A DNA stretch of 64,000 bases from an uncultured Paracoccaceae bacterium (GCA_951812305.1 CATOSB010000009.1:1-64000), one strand, 5' to 3'; positions 1 through 9,250 are shown, counted from the stretch's first letter. Notes: generated from the letters alone by a model not told the origin. Translations and numbers: made by a program.

Positions 1-1
1 A

Positions 2-1744
2 GGTGAGGTCGTCAAGCGCTTCGCTGCGTGGCTCTCGATCACTTTACCAGAGGATCCGCCGCCGAGTGGGGAAGAAATTCAGAACAATGTCGTTGATAAT
101 CTACGCGAAGCGCTTGGTGTCAGCTCGCAACGCAACACTTATCTATTTGATATTCGCGCAACAACAGAAAGCCCGGCAAGGTCCGCCGAGATCGCCAACA
201 AGCTTGCAGCGATTTATCTTGACGATCAGATCCGCATCAAGTTCGAAGCCACCGAATATGCGATCAATTGGTTGTCCAAGCGGGTCACCGATCTGGAAGT
301 AGACCTCAAGAAAGAAGAGGACGCGATCAAGGATCTCCGGGCAGATACTGAACTTGTTAGCTTGGAGGCGCTGGAGGCACTGAATTTACGCTCCAAGGAT
401 GTCCGCGAGCGTTTGGCAATTGCTCAAGCCAACGTTGTAACGTCCCAAATGCGCGCAGAACGCATGGCTGCCCTGGCAACCACCAGGGATGTTGATGCCA
501 TTCTTGCTGAGGTGGAGGATTCGGTTCTCATCGGCCTTGCCAACGAGACAAAGGCTGGCGACCTCAATGCGAATATCAGGTTTTTTGCGCGATTCGATGA
601 ATTGGTTGAGCGTGAGGCATCAAATACCAACCGGATGGTTTTGCAGCGCAACGCATTGCAGGCGTCAAATGTTGTGCTTTTGGAGAATCTTGACGCCCAG
701 AATGCGGACCTATCTCAACTAAACCAGTTGGTGCGAGAGGCAGACGCGACGCGAGTACTTTATGAGACTTTTTTGACAAGGTTAAAGGAAACTTCGGTGC
801 AAATTGGCCTGCAGCAAGCCGACAGCCGCATATTGTCGCGTGCCATCCCCAGCAAGCTCGTCGAGCCGCGAAAGAGCCTGATCCTGGCGCTCTCACTGGT
901 CCTCGGCGGCATGTTAGGAATCGGTATCGTTTTGCTCCGTCAATATTTGCACGATGGAATCAGAACGGCCGAAGAGCTGGAACTGCTTACTGGGCAAACG
1001 ATTATTGGGCAAATTCCGAAAATGCCCATCCGTCGGCGCAATTCGCTGGTTAACTATCTCAAAGACAAACCTACGTCAGCCGGGGCCGAGGCAATACGAA
1101 ACCTCCGGACGTCTGTTCTTCTCTCAAATATCGATAATCCGCCCAAAATAATCATGTCAACTTCCTCAATTCCGGGTGAAGGAAAGACGACCCAAGCGAT
1201 TGCACTGACGCACAACCTTTCGGGCTTGGATAAAAAAGTGCTTTTGATCGAAGGCGACATTCGCCGCCGAACCCTGTCGCAATACATTCCGCAAACACCG
1301 CCGGGCAACTTGGTGAGTGTCCTGACCGGGGATCAAAGCCTCGGCGAAGCGATCATTAGCGATGACAGGCTAAATGCCGATGTGTTGATGGGGGCGAAAT
1401 CCAATGTGAACGCAGCAGATCTGTTCTCGTCAGACAAATTCCATGACTTTGTGGAGAACGTGCGAAACATATACGACTTTGTTATCATCGACACGCCACC
1501 GGTGTTGGTTGTTCCGGATGCGCGTATCATCGCCCATCACTGCGACGCGGTTATTTATTCAGTGAATTGGGACAGGACAGGCAAATCCGTCGTCACCGAC
1601 GGGCTGCGCCAATTCAGCTCGGTCGGTGTCAAAGTGACTGGGTTAGTGCTCTCACAAATCGAGGCGCGCCGGATGAAGCGTTACGGCTATGGCGGAAAAT
1701 ACGGCTCATACGCGCAGTACGGGCGTGGCTATTACGATGCTTAG
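2..1744 (+). CDS. Exopolysaccharide chain-length determinant / BY-kinase, 5' partial
   Basis: The frame is open from base 2, so the gene begins upstream; 580 residues are visible. The N-terminal half is a long coiled-coil Wzz-type periplasmic region. It is followed by a hydrophobic segment (LILALSLVLGGMLGIGIVLL) near window residue 300. The cytoplasmic part is a Wzc/ExoP-type ATPase: Walker A SIPGEGKTT, Walker B FVIIDTPPV, and a Tyr-rich C-terminus (RYGYGGKYGSYAQYGRGYYD) of the kind autophosphorylated in bacterial tyrosine kinases. In this family the protein sits in the inner membrane and controls polymerisation and export of exopolysaccharide. The rest of an EPS cluster presumably lies to the left. 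Downstream there are only IS remnants. Confidence 0.9.
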   Translation, partial: GEVVKRFAAWLSITLPEDPPPSGEEIQNNVVDNLREALGVSSQRNTYLFDIRATTESPARSAEIANKLAAIYLDDQIRIKFEATEYAINWLSKRVTDLEVDLKKEEDAIKDLRADTELVSLEALEALNLRSKDVRERLAIAQANVVTSQMRAERMAALATTRDVDAILAEVEDSVLIGLANETKAGDLNANIRFFARFDELVEREASNTNRMVLQRNALQASNVVLLENLDAQNADLSQLNQLVREADATRVLYETFLTRLKETSVQIGLQQADSRILSRAIPSKLVEPRKSLILALSLVLGGMLGIGIVLLRQYLHDGIRTAEELELLTGQTIIGQIPKMPIRRRNSLVNYLKDKPTSAGAEAIRNLRTSVLLSNIDNPPKIIMSTSSIPGEGKTTQAIALTHNLSGLDKKVLLIEGDIRRRTLSQYIPQTPPGNLVSVLTGDQSLGEAIISDDRLNADVLMGAKSNVNAADLFSSDKFHDFVENVRNIYDFVIIDTPPVLVVPDARIIAHHCDAVIYSVNWDRTGKSVVTDGLRQFSSVGVKVTGLVLSQIEARRMKRYGYGGKYGSYAQYGRGYYDA

Positions 1745-1943
1745 CTGCCCCCCAAAAAAGGTTTGGTGTTCAGTCCCAGTATTTGAGGACGGACAGGTTT
1801 GAACCGAGAAAGAAACTCCTCGGCTCTGAATTCGAGATATTGCAGATGATGACCAAAAGACGTGAGACCGCCCAGCGTCCTTACCCGCCGCTCGCAAACG
1901 CGCTCCTCCATACACCTTTCGGGGTGGCTTAAAAGGAATCGAC

Positions 1944-2032
1944 CTAGGTCACCGACTCATAAGTTCGCCACCAAATGCGGATTGACGCAAGTTTCACTGA
2001 GGCGAGGAAGTTGTCGTAACGGGATGCCAAAG
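1944..2032 (-). pseudogene. IS5-family transposase C-terminal remnant
   Basis: The minus strand encodes STLASRYDNFLASVKLASIR followed by IWWRTYESVT and a stop. This is the typical C-terminus of IS5-family (IS427-like) transposases. No upstream domain is present in frame, so only a scar remains. The 1745-1943 stretch before it holds no recognisable gene. Confidence 0.55.
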
Positions 2033-2179
2033 TTGACGCTGCAGTTTGATTTTGGGCTGGCGGCAACAACATCATGAGTTATGGCTGAATCTGGTGTTCG
2101 CGTGGTTTGAGTGTTGGCGGTGCATCTGTTTGGATTGTTTTTGCAAAAACCCAATCCGACCCAAGAAGGACGCACCACC

Positions 2180-2381
2180 ATGGACGAGACTAACATCGTT
2201 GAATTTGCCGGTCGAGAGGTCAGCCTTGATCCGTTGACTGAGCTTTTGCGCACGGGCGCGCAGGCTCTGATCCAAGCCGCCGTTCAAACTGAGCTTGCGG
2301 AATTGATGGATCGCTTTGCTCACCTCAAAACACCAGACGGGCGCGCCGGGGTGGTACGTAATGGCAGAAAAAACGGTTTCC
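2180..2381 (+). pseudogene. IS256-family transposase N-terminal fragment
   Basis: An ATG at 2180 opens about 67 residues that read like the start of an IS256/mutator-family transposase (DPLTELLRTGAQALIQAAVQ, then TELAELMDRFA and GRAGVVRNGRKNG). The match stops at about 2381, where the sequence passes into IS5-derived DNA. The DDE catalytic region is absent, so the fragment is inactive. Confidence 0.7.
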
Positions 2382-2444
2382 GGGGTTTCCTTTGCTCATG
2401 GCTTATCTTCCAGGCTTTATGCTCTCCGATAAACCCGGTTCGGT

Positions 2445-3305
2445 TCAAACCGCCTTCCAGCGGCCCATGAGAGTTTCACTCCGGCTGCGTTGATTGTAGC
2501 CAGTGGCTTTCTGCCAGGCCATCCGCCCGCGGGCTGCGATCTCGGCGATATGGCAGTCTCGTGCCGTCAGATTGTGGGCCGCATTGGGGCTCACAACCGC
2601 GTTTTTGGGAGGTGGGATCGTCACCTTGATCATCGGTCCGAACCGAGCGGCAAGTAAATCGGATGTTGGTTCTCCGTCGTATGCTCCATCTGCGAGGAAC
2701 CAATCAACCGGACCATCGACCTGATCCAGGAGATCTGGCAGCACCGTCGGATCGCCGACGTCATCCGTGGTGAGATCAGAACAGACGATCTCCCCGCTGA
2801 CAAGATCAAGACCGAGGTGGAGCTTGCGCCAGGAGCGCCGTTTGCGCTTGATTTTGTGCTTTTCTTCCAGCCACTCGCCCGCGCCGAAGATCTTAAGACC
2901 TGTACTGTCCACTGCCAAATGGATCGCCGCCCGGCCATCGATCCCTGGTTTTGCAGGTAACGTCAGGCCGCTGCCCCGCCGCGACAAGGTGGAGAAATCA
3001 GGTACCGCGATTTCGACACAGAGCAGCTTTGCCATCGAACGCATCAAGCCTTGCGTCTGGCGTAATGGTTGGCGGAATACCATGCCCGGCGTCAGGCACA
3101 TCTCAATCGCCAGATCCGAATATTTGCGCTGCCCGCCACGGGTAGTACGCCGAGGCGCAGCCCATGAACTCATTGCATCCTCACTAATCCAGATCGTCAG
3201 ATCACCGCGCCGACGAAGCGCTTCGTTGTATTCAGCCCAATTGGCCACGCGATACTTCTGTTTCGGGATCTTGTCTCGACGATCTGCGTTGAATTTGTGC
3301 GGCAT
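2445..3305 (-). CDS. IS5-family transposase, C-terminally altered
   Basis: 286 residues. An N-terminal DUF4096-like region (KYRVANWAEYNEALRRRGDL) is followed by the DDE domain, with HLAVDSTGLKIFG and WFLADGAYDGEPT carrying the Asp residues and SRSETLMGRWK near the Glu. IS5 relatives normally continue about 30 residues past the last motif (lineage RTLPNQ..EA..). Here the frame ends at once (GRWKAV stop), so the 3' end looks truncated or frameshifted. The 5' flank is cut by the IS66 element that begins at 3334. Transposition competence is doubtful. Confidence 0.8.
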   Translation of the reverse strand: MPHKFNADRRDKIPKQKYRVANWAEYNEALRRRGDLTIWISEDAMSSWAAPRRTTRGGQRKYSDLAIEMCLTPGMVFRQPLRQTQGLMRSMAKLLCVEIAVPDFSTLSRRGSGLTLPAKPGIDGRAAIHLAVDSTGLKIFGAGEWLEEKHKIKRKRRSWRKLHLGLDLVSGEIVCSDLTTDDVGDPTVLPDLLDQVDGPVDWFLADGAYDGEPTSDLLAARFGPMIKVTIPPPKNAVVSPNAAHNLTARDCHIAEIAARGRMAWQKATGYNQRSRSETLMGRWKAV

Positions 3306-3333
3306 CTACAACATCCTCAAGGAAACAAAATGC

Positions 3334-4933
3334 GTAACTCCCAAGCACCCCCCACGTTTGAGTGTTATTGTCAGTTTTATGGTGAGTCGAATTTGCCATT
3401 TTGCGCGTGTTTTTTTCTTTCTTGTCTGAATTCTGTGGCGCCGGGTTGATTTCTCTGAATCAGTGGTGGGATGGATCAGGTTGCCGCCCTTGAACAACTT
3501 CTCGCCACGGCTCTGCGTCGGATCGCTGAGCTTGAAGCTGCGTTGGCGAGCATGGCGGAAGAGATCACGGACCTGCGCCGACAGTTGGCCAAGAACAGCA
3601 GCAATAGCAGCAAGCCCCCTTCAAGTGATAGCCTGAAGAAGCCAGCCCCGCGCAGCCTGCGTGGCAAATCCGGAAAGAAAAGTGGCGGCCAAGTTGGCCA
3701 CCGGGGCGACACCCTGCGCCAGACGTCAACACCCGACTTTGTCGAACGGCATGAGGCGACGCATTGCAGCGCCTGTCAGAGCGCCCTGACGGCGGAGATG
3801 GTGAAAGGGATCGAGAAGCGTCAGGTGTTCGACTTGCCTGCGCCACGCCTGGAGGTCACCGAGCATCAGGCGGCGGTTTATTGTTGCGACCATTGTCGAG
3901 CCACGACGACGGCTGGCTTTCCCGATGGCGTGGCCGCGCATGTGCAATATGGCACGCGCATGCGGGCAGTGGCGGTCTATTGCAATGTTCAGCAGCTGAT
4001 ACCCGAGGATCGGGTCTGCCAGCTTATGCGCGACCTGTTTGGGGCCACCAGCTTGTGCGCGGCCAGCGTGACCAACTGGACGCGCGGCGCGGCAAATAAG
4101 ATGGGTGTCGTGGTTGAACACATTCTCGCCCGGCTTGCCGAAGGCGGCGTTCGGCATCTGGACGAGACCGGACTTCGTGTTGCCGGCAAGCTGCACTGGC
4201 TGCACACGATCTGCGATACCGCCTTCACCCATTACCGCATCAGCGCCAAACGCGGTGCTGTTCCAACCTTCCTGACCGGCGGGACGATCATTCATGATCA
4301 CTGGAAACCCTACTACGCCCATATGAGCGGAGTGGACGCCCACGCCCTCTGCGGGGCGCATCACTTGCGCGAACTCAAGGCCATCGAAGAGATCGAAAAA
4401 GAGCCTTGGGCGACGGAGATGAGCGCAGTGCTTCATAGCGCCAATCAGCTCAGATGCGCGGCTCAGGATCAAGGCGAGACCGAACTCCCGGAACTGGTTC
4501 GCCAGGGTATCGTCACCAGATACATGGCGATCCTCGCCAAGGGGCTCGCCTTCCACGAACGCCGGCCCCCGCTGGCCAAAAGCCCCGGCACCCGCGGCCG
4601 AAAAGCCAGGCGGCCAGGCCACAACCTGCTCCTCCGCCTGCGTGACTACCGCGATGACGTTTTGCGATTCATCGCCGACTTCGCGGTCCCATTCACAAAC
4701 AATCAGGCCGAACAGGACCTGCGCATGATGAAGCTGCGCATGAAAATCTCGGGCACCTTCCGCACCCTCGAGGGCGCGCGGGTCTTCGCCGACATCAGGT
4801 CCGTCATCTCGACGGCCAGAAAACACCGGTTCAACATCCTGGAAATCCTGACCCTGTCACCACCTCAGATCATCGCACGGCTCTGACGGAACAAAACCCC
4901 GCAACCCTATCGGACAGGGTGCTTGGGAGTTAC
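3334..4933 (+). mobile_element. IS66-family insertion sequence, single-ORF (ISBst12-like), copy 1
   Basis: A 1600-bp element with terminal inverted repeats GTAACTCCCAAGCACCC at both ends. It has only one gene, without the tnpA and tnpB accessory ORFs of classical IS66, which is the ISBst12-type organisation. The flanking octamers (CAAAATGC left, AATAGAAC right) do not match, so no target duplication survives. This suggests deletion or recombination after insertion. Copies 2 and 3 of the same element lie at 18886-22003. Confidence 0.9.
3471..4886 (+). CDS. IS66-family transposase (copy 1)
   Basis: 471 residues. A leucine-rich N-terminal coiled coil (MDQVAALEQLLATALRRIAE) comes first. A Ser/Asn-rich linker and basic region follow. 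A zinc-ribbon-like CxxC pair (HCSACQ, CCDHC) precedes the DDE core: HLDETGLRVAGKLHWLH (first Asp), IIHDHWKPYY (second Asp), FTNNQAEQDLRMMKLRMKIS (Glu). It is full length for a TnpC-type protein. It differs from copies 2 and 3 by a C where they have A in the GGTATCGTCACC stretch near 4510. Confidence 0.93.
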   Translation: MDQVAALEQLLATALRRIAELEAALASMAEEITDLRRQLAKNSSNSSKPPSSDSLKKPAPRSLRGKSGKKSGGQVGHRGDTLRQTSTPDFVERHEATHCSACQSALTAEMVKGIEKRQVFDLPAPRLEVTEHQAAVYCCDHCRATTTAGFPDGVAAHVQYGTRMRAVAVYCNVQQLIPEDRVCQLMRDLFGATSLCAASVTNWTRGAANKMGVVVEHILARLAEGGVRHLDETGLRVAGKLHWLHTICDTAFTHYRISAKRGAVPTFLTGGTIIHDHWKPYYAHMSGVDAHALCGAHHLRELKAIEEIEKEPWATEMSAVLHSANQLRCAAQDQGETELPELVRQGIVTRYMAILAKGLAFHERRPPLAKSPGTRGRKARRPGHNLLLRLRDYRDDVLRFIADFAVPFTNNQAEQDLRMMKLRMKISGTFRTLEGARVFADIRSVISTARKHRFNILEILTLSPPQIIARL

Positions 4934-5001
4934 AATAGAACAACGTTTAAAAGGTTTAGGGACCGAAAAATGGCTTAAAATCAGGAAGATACGGGGACTA
5001 A
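4934..5001. other. Short spacer between IS66 and IS630 elements
   Basis: 68 bp of AT-richer DNA between the two elements, with no ORF or repeat. Its composition resembles the iteron region after 6171, so it may be a displaced piece of the Rep_3 origin region split by the IS630 insertion. Confidence 0.4.
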
Positions 5002-6170
5002 TACCAAGGGTTATTCAATCTGACCGACTTTCGCCCAGTTGCGGCTTGCGATGGATGTGATGGTTTGCGGTCTTGCGATGAGGTTGTTCCAGGCCTCGCA
5101 CCCCGCGTCGAGAATCGCGTCATATGTGTCGAACGTCCGGTTTGCGAGCCATGTCTGGCGGAGATATTGCCAAATGTTTTCGGTTGGATTCAGCTCTGGT
5201 GATTTGGGCGGCAGAAACATGAGCGACAGGTTTTGCGGGATTTCCAGAGCGGATGTCGTGTGCCAGCCGGCTTGGTCCATGAGGATGACGGCGTGGGCGC
5301 CATCGGAGACAATTTTGCTGATTTCTTCCAGGTGGCGCTGCATCGCATAGGTGTCGGCTGCTGGCATCATGATCGCCGCGCCGGTGCCGCGTTCGGGGCA
5401 GATGGCGCCAAAAAGATACGCATTTTGGTAACGCTGATCGGCGGGCTGGCGGGGCCGTGTGCCCTTGCGTGCCCACTGGCGGACGCGGGTGTTCTTCTGA
5501 CCGAGACGCATCTCGTCCTGGAACCAGATTTCGACGGGTTTGTCCGGCGGCACCCCCTGAAGCGTCTCCTTCAGATTGTCGCCGAAGTTTTTTTGAAATC
5601 CTCAATGACCTGCACGTCCTGCCCCGGGTGCTGAGGGCGTGCGCTGATGTGGGAAAAGCCCAGATTGTGCAGAATCTGCCCCACATGGCGCTCGTGATAG
5701 TCGACGCCAAAACGCGCCTTGATCACATTCTTCAAATCGACCCGCCGCCAGCGGACGACACCGTCCTTTTCAGGATCAGGACCGGTCTCGACAAGAGCCG
5801 CCAGTTCATCCAGTTGCGCATTGTCAAGGCGGGATCGCGAGCCTCCTCGCTGCCGATCCAGCAGCCCCGCTGGACCATCAGCGTTGAAACGGAGCACCCA
5901 GTCCCTGAGCGTTTGCCGGTCCATCCCGCCAATGCGGGCCGCAGCCCCACGCGACATGCCATCGGCGATAGCGGCAAGCGACAAAAGCCGTCGGCTCTGC
6001 CGGGCATCAGAACTCTCTGCGGCAAGCTTGCGCAGATCATTGGCGGTAAAATCGGCTCGCATCGGTATCCTGGCTGGCATCGGTGGTCTCCTTTGCCAAT
6101 CTTGAATCACCTCAGCACCTCAGGCGGTACCCAAAATCCATAGCTGAGTCATTTTGAAGCACCCTTGGTA
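5002..6170 (-). mobile_element. IS630-family insertion sequence
   Basis: About 1.17 kb. Both ends read TACCAAGGGT inward and share most of the next 12 bases (TTATTCAATCTGAC at the left, GCTTCAAAATGAC at the right). The terminal TA dinucleotides fit the TA target duplication of IS630/Tc1-mariner elements. It encodes one transposase in two overlapping frames. It lies just upstream of the iteron array of the Rep_3 replicon. Confidence 0.85.
5011..6080 (-). CDS. IS630-family transposase, two frames joined by probable -1 frameshift
   Basis: ORF A (6080 to about 5571; ATG with AAGGAG 8 nt upstream) encodes the helix-turn-helix half (RGAAARIGGMDRQTLRDWV). ORF B encodes the DDE half: VEIWFQDEMRLG, AVILMDQAGWH, FLPPKSPELNPTENIWQYLR. 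At 5587-5594 the minus strand reads TTC AAA AAA ACT. The A AAA AAC run is a classic -1 slippery heptamer. Slipping there gives NFGDNLKETLQGVPPDKPVE and reads straight into ORF B. Programmed frameshifting is known in this IS family. A simple inactivating indel in the A run is the alternative. Confidence 0.85.
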
Positions 6171-6173
6171 TAA

Positions 6174-6576
6174 GGTGAAAGGATATGGGGGCTAAGGTGA
6201 AGGGATATGGGATTTTAACCCCCTTAAAGGTGAAAGGATATGGGGGCTAAGGTGAAAGGATATGGGAGTAAGGGTGAACGTTTATGGGATGAGATATCAA
6301 AGTGTGTAAGTCATTGTATTAATAGGAAAAATAAAGGAGAAGTTCTTAAGGTGTACAAATATGGGACTGAAAGGTGAATGGATATGGGAGGAGCGCCTTA
6401 TAAAGCTGATAACAAAGGGAAAAACACCTTAGGTGCATGTCTATTGGGGATGTTGGGTGAACGTTTATGGGAGTTCTCACAAGCCTATGAAAATCAAAGA
6501 ACTTAGCTTTCTCCGATCTGCTATGGTCGCCTTGTAAGGTGTATGTTTGTGGGGGTAATGGGTGAAAGGATATGGG
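6174..6576 (+). repeat. Iteron array (11 copies), origin of the Rep_3 replicon
   Basis: Eleven direct repeats of consensus GGTGAAnGnnTATGGG start at 6174, 6196, 6229, 6251, 6273, 6350, 6373, 6432, 6456, 6538 and 6561. The first five are nearly contiguous at 22-33 bp spacing. The rest are more scattered and more diverged, and the 6432 copy is one base longer (GGTGCATGTCTATTGGG). Clustered iterons upstream of a Rep_3 gene are the binding sites of the initiator and control copy number by handcuffing. The DNA is clearly AT-richer than its surroundings, as expected for an origin. Confidence 0.9.
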
Positions 6577-6642
6577 AGCACAGTCCTATTTTGGAGCGCT
6601 TCCTGAGAAGAAAACTTGCATCCTACAAAAAATGTGTAGAAT

Positions 6643-6673
6643 GGTGAATGAATAAACGGTAACTTCATTCACC
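6643..6673 (+). promoter_or_regulatory. rep autorepression operator (inverted iteron half-sites)
   Basis: GGTGAATGAA at 6643-6652 and its perfect inverse TTCATTCACC at 6664-6673, with an 11-bp spacer, lie 8 bp before the rep start codon. The arms copy the 5' half of the iteron. Rep_3 initiators characteristically bind the iterons as monomers and such an inverted half-iteron pair as dimers to repress their own promoter. Confidence 0.85.
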
Positions 6674-6680
6674 TATAAAC

Positions 6681-8042
6681 ATGAAACCTGAAAAATACAA
6701 TAAAGACAAGCAGATACTCAAGAAGAACGTTTCTGCGATTCACATCGGCGCGAGGCTTTCCCTGCTTCAACGCAAGTTGGTGAATGCTCTGTTGTACAAT
6801 GCCTATGACCAACTCCTGACCGCAAAAGAACACCAGATCTGCTCGACGATCCTGAGTGAGATGATTGGTTTCGATAGCCACAATACAGCCTATCTCAAGG
6901 CAGCACTCAAGGGGCTGGTCGAGACTACTATCGAGTTCGATATCCTAGAGGACGATGGCACACGGGACTGGAAGGTCTCTTCCTTGATATCTGAGGCGGG
7001 TATACGAAAAGGTGTGTGTAGCTACGCCTTTTCGGCTTCAATGGCTGACAAGCTCTACCACCCCGATATGTACTCAAAAATTAACTTGAGCGTCCTTCGG
7101 GACATGAAGAGCGCCCACGCTCTTGTGCTCTATGAAAACTGTCATCGCTACTTAGGGATCGCTCACACGCCCTGGTGGGATGTGGATGTGTTCCGTAAAC
7201 TCATGTCGGTCGATCAGATGACAAGTTACAAACAGTTCAAGCTTCTCAACCGGGCGGTTATCCAACCGGCTGTAAAAGAAGTGAACGAGCTGTCGAATAT
7301 CCAGCTGGAGCTTGAGACTAAGCGCAAGGGACGCTCCGTGATGGGTCTACGCTTCTTGATACGACCAAACCCGCAACTCTCTTTGATTGGTATGGATTCT
7401 GAAGACGAGATTACCGATACCGCTGCCTACAAGGCGCTACTTGCTGAAGGGATTTCAAAGACGCTTGCCCGCGCATGGGTGCTCGAACACGATGAAGACT
7501 ATATATTCGAGAAACTTGATTTGGCGTCTGACCAATCTGCCAGTGGTCGTATCAAATCGACCAAGGCAGGCTTTTTGAAAGCTGCCATTGAAGACGACTA
7601 TCACAACGAAAAAGCCGCAAAGAAGCAGAAGCTGGAAGCGGCCCAGGCGGTAAAGGCGGAACGCGCGAAGCTGGAAGGTCAGCTTGAGGCGCTGAAAAAG
7701 GCCCAGAGAGAGGCGGAAACGTCATATCGCTGGACGTGTGCGGAAATGATTGAAGAGGCCTTTCAGGCCTTCCCTGAGGCGCAGAGAGACGCTGTTGTGG
7801 GTGAGTTTCAGCTCGGATTGGGAAGTCGTATTTATGTTGATGCCTTCAAGAAGAGTGGATGGAAGGACCGCCTGAACGCTTTAGAGATTAGAAAGTTTTG
7901 GGATGCGCGTGGTCTCGACTTTCCCTCTCCTTCTGACTGGGCACAAAAAAACGGCTCGATAGAGCCGGATACTTTGAAAGCGCAGATTGAAGAGCTTGAA
8001 GCGAAAATTAAAGAATCGGTTGTTTCAGTTAAACCTAAATAA
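6681..8042 (+). CDS. repB: Plasmid replication initiator, Rep_3 superfamily (RepB type)
   Basis: 453 residues. The N-terminal Rep_3 core includes IHIGARLSLLQRKLVNALLY, the QICSTILSEMIGF stretch, and the winged-helix signature KSAHALVLYENCHRYLGI followed by FRKLMSVDQMTSYKQFKLLN (tandem winged helices that bind iterons). The C-terminal 150 residues are a charged coiled coil rich in Lys, Glu and Ala (AAKKQKLEAAQAVKAERAKL), longer than in most relatives. Iterons and an autorepression operator lie directly upstream. The gene is convergent with the parA operon, leaving 14 bp between stop codons. Confidence 0.92.
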   Translation: MKPEKYNKDKQILKKNVSAIHIGARLSLLQRKLVNALLYNAYDQLLTAKEHQICSTILSEMIGFDSHNTAYLKAALKGLVETTIEFDILEDDGTRDWKVSSLISEAGIRKGVCSYAFSASMADKLYHPDMYSKINLSVLRDMKSAHALVLYENCHRYLGIAHTPWWDVDVFRKLMSVDQMTSYKQFKLLNRAVIQPAVKEVNELSNIQLELETKRKGRSVMGLRFLIRPNPQLSLIGMDSEDEITDTAAYKALLAEGISKTLARAWVLEHDEDYIFEKLDLASDQSASGRIKSTKAGFLKAAIEDDYHNEKAAKKQKLEAAQAVKAERAKLEGQLEALKKAQREAETSYRWTCAEMIEEAFQAFPEAQRDAVVGEFQLGLGSRIYVDAFKKSGWKDRLNALEIRKFWDARGLDFPSPSDWAQKNGSIEPDTLKAQIEELEAKIKESVVSVKPK

Positions 8043-8056
8043 CTAATTTAACATAG

Positions 8057-8305
8057 TCATTTGAAAATATCTGTTTCATTCCGCAAGATGTGCTTGAGGT
8101 AGGTGGACTTCGGAACGAGGCCCGCCTTTTCTTCGAGCTTCGCAAGCTCAGCCTTGGTGAGCTTGATCGCGACAATCTCGGACTCTTTGTCTTCGGGCTT
8201 TTTAGCCTTCCGCACGACACTTTTCGGGGCAAGGATGGATTTCGGTTCACTCGGTTGAACCGATGCAACCGGTTTAAAGAGTGAGAGGTCATTTTTTTTA
8301 GGCAT
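8057..8305 (-). CDS. Small partition-partner protein, ribbon-helix-helix-like
   Basis: 82 residues starting at MPKKNDLSLF. The ATG overlaps the parA stop by 8 bp (ATGCCTAA), so translation is coupled. The Lys-rich N-terminal half is disordered. The C-terminal half (IVAIKLTKAELAKLEEKAGL and STYLKHILRN) has the strand-helix-helix pattern of CopG/Arc-type DNA-binding proteins. Position after a ParA ATPase suggests the centromere-binding partner (ParB/ParG-like). It has no classical ParB domain. Confidence 0.65.
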   Translation of the reverse strand: MPKKNDLSLFKPVASVQPSEPKSILAPKSVVRKAKKPEDKESEIVAIKLTKAELAKLEEKAGLVPKSTYLKHILRNETDIFK

Positions 8306-8936
8306 AATGTTTCTCGATGTAAGAAAGTAAGCTGTCGAACTGCGCAGCAACATCTCGGTAGGTGTAGCGAGCGAGCCCGTCCTCCTCCATCATCTGACGG
8401 ATAGAGCGTTCTTGTTCGAAGATCGTATCAAAGACGCGCGAGAATTTCAGTGGGAGAACCGGTATCCCCTGCCCTACCGCGTGATCGACTACCGCTTTGA
8501 TATTATTTGCATCTTCGCATTCAGACCAGTCTTTGAACACTTCCCCTTTCCGTTTCACCAGCTTGGTTGCTACGACAACGATGTTTTTGTTGTAGGGCAG
8601 AAGCTCGTGGATGGTGTGAATACCCGAGTGGATGCACTTGAGTTCGTTATAGATGGGCACCAGCACCACATCGGACTGAGAAACGGCTGATACTATACTC
8701 GCACGGGCTTCACGCGACATAAGACCGGCAAGATCAAACACCACGTCGATTTCGTCCGGAAAAGCCGGAAAATCCTCGTCAGGTTGGAGTGAAAAGAGCC
8801 TTTCTTCTGATAGGATGGTATCCAGAAGGTTGTAAGGCTCGTTCGTCGCAAGAGCGTACTCGCGGTCGAGCGCGATGTTCGTGGCTATCGGGGTTTTACC
8901 CGCTGAGCCCTTCATGTTGTAGACGGTTATTTTCAT
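8298..8936 (-). CDS. parA: ParA-family partition ATPase
   Basis: 212 residues, start at MKITVYNMKG. It has a deviant Walker A motif KGSAGKTPIA at residues 9-18, IDVVFDLAGL as the Walker B/A' region, and VVLVPIYNEL. It is short and lacks an N-terminal regulatory domain, so it fits the small type Ib ParA class. In that class the small downstream partner acts as both repressor and centromere binder. It is paired with the RHH-like gene at 8057 and preceded by a repeat-rich region (8953-9103) that is the likely operator/centromere. Confidence 0.8.
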   Translation of the reverse strand: MKITVYNMKGSAGKTPIATNIALDREYALATNEPYNLLDTILSEERLFSLQPDEDFPAFPDEIDVVFDLAGLMSREARASIVSAVSQSDVVLVPIYNELKCIHSGIHTIHELLPYNKNIVVVATKLVKRKGEVFKDWSECEDANNIKAVVDHAVGQGIPVLPLKFSRVFDTIFEQERSIRQMMEEDGLARYTYRDVAAQFDSLLSYIEKHYA

Positions 8937-8952
8937 AGAACCGATTATATGT

Positions 8953-9103
8953 GTAAACCTAAATAACGCAAATAGCTTGTTGTTTATGTTATTTCTGTTT
9001 AACCGAAACAACATAAACTATATGAGGGAATGGGCGGTTTCGTAAATCTGAGGCAACCAATGTAACCTATTTTATCGAAATAGCAGGTTAAACCGAAATA
9101 ACC
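8953..9103. repeat. Partition-type repeats upstream of parA
   Basis: Variants of GTTAAACCnAAATAAC occur at 8953-8967, 8998-9012 (TTTAACCGAAACAAC), 9087-9103, and inverted at 8988-9003. A further copy lies at 8028-8043 across the rep stop codon. At 8982-9018 two 14-bp arms (GTTTATGTTATTTC and GAAACAACATAAAC) form a near-perfect inverted repeat. The tract is very AT-rich. Position directly before parA suggests the operator and centromere. Confidence 0.6.
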
Positions 9104-9250
9104 AGTTTACCCACTTTCGCCCGTAAGCTTCTCAACATCCAGACCGTGCTTCTCAATGGGCATTGTCAAGTTGCGGAGCCACTCACTTGGCGGTAGGCCT
9201 AACCGGCTTGAGTTTGCGAAATCGGACAAATTCTGGAACATTTGTGAACA
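9104..9250. other. Non-coding stretch between par region and a truncated gene
   Basis: About 150 bp with no credible ORF, repeat or terminator. It separates the AT-rich par region from GC-rich remnant genes and probably marks an old recombination junction. Confidence 0.4.

Noticed and set aside
3726..4826. 366-codon antisense ORF in each IS66 copy
   Set aside because: Repeated three times only because the element is. No ribosome binding site or domain is apparent, and the sense strand encodes the complete transposase.
6174..6576. CRISPR-like array
   Set aside because: Short, degenerate repeats at irregular spacing upstream of a Rep_3 gene are iterons; no cas genes are present.
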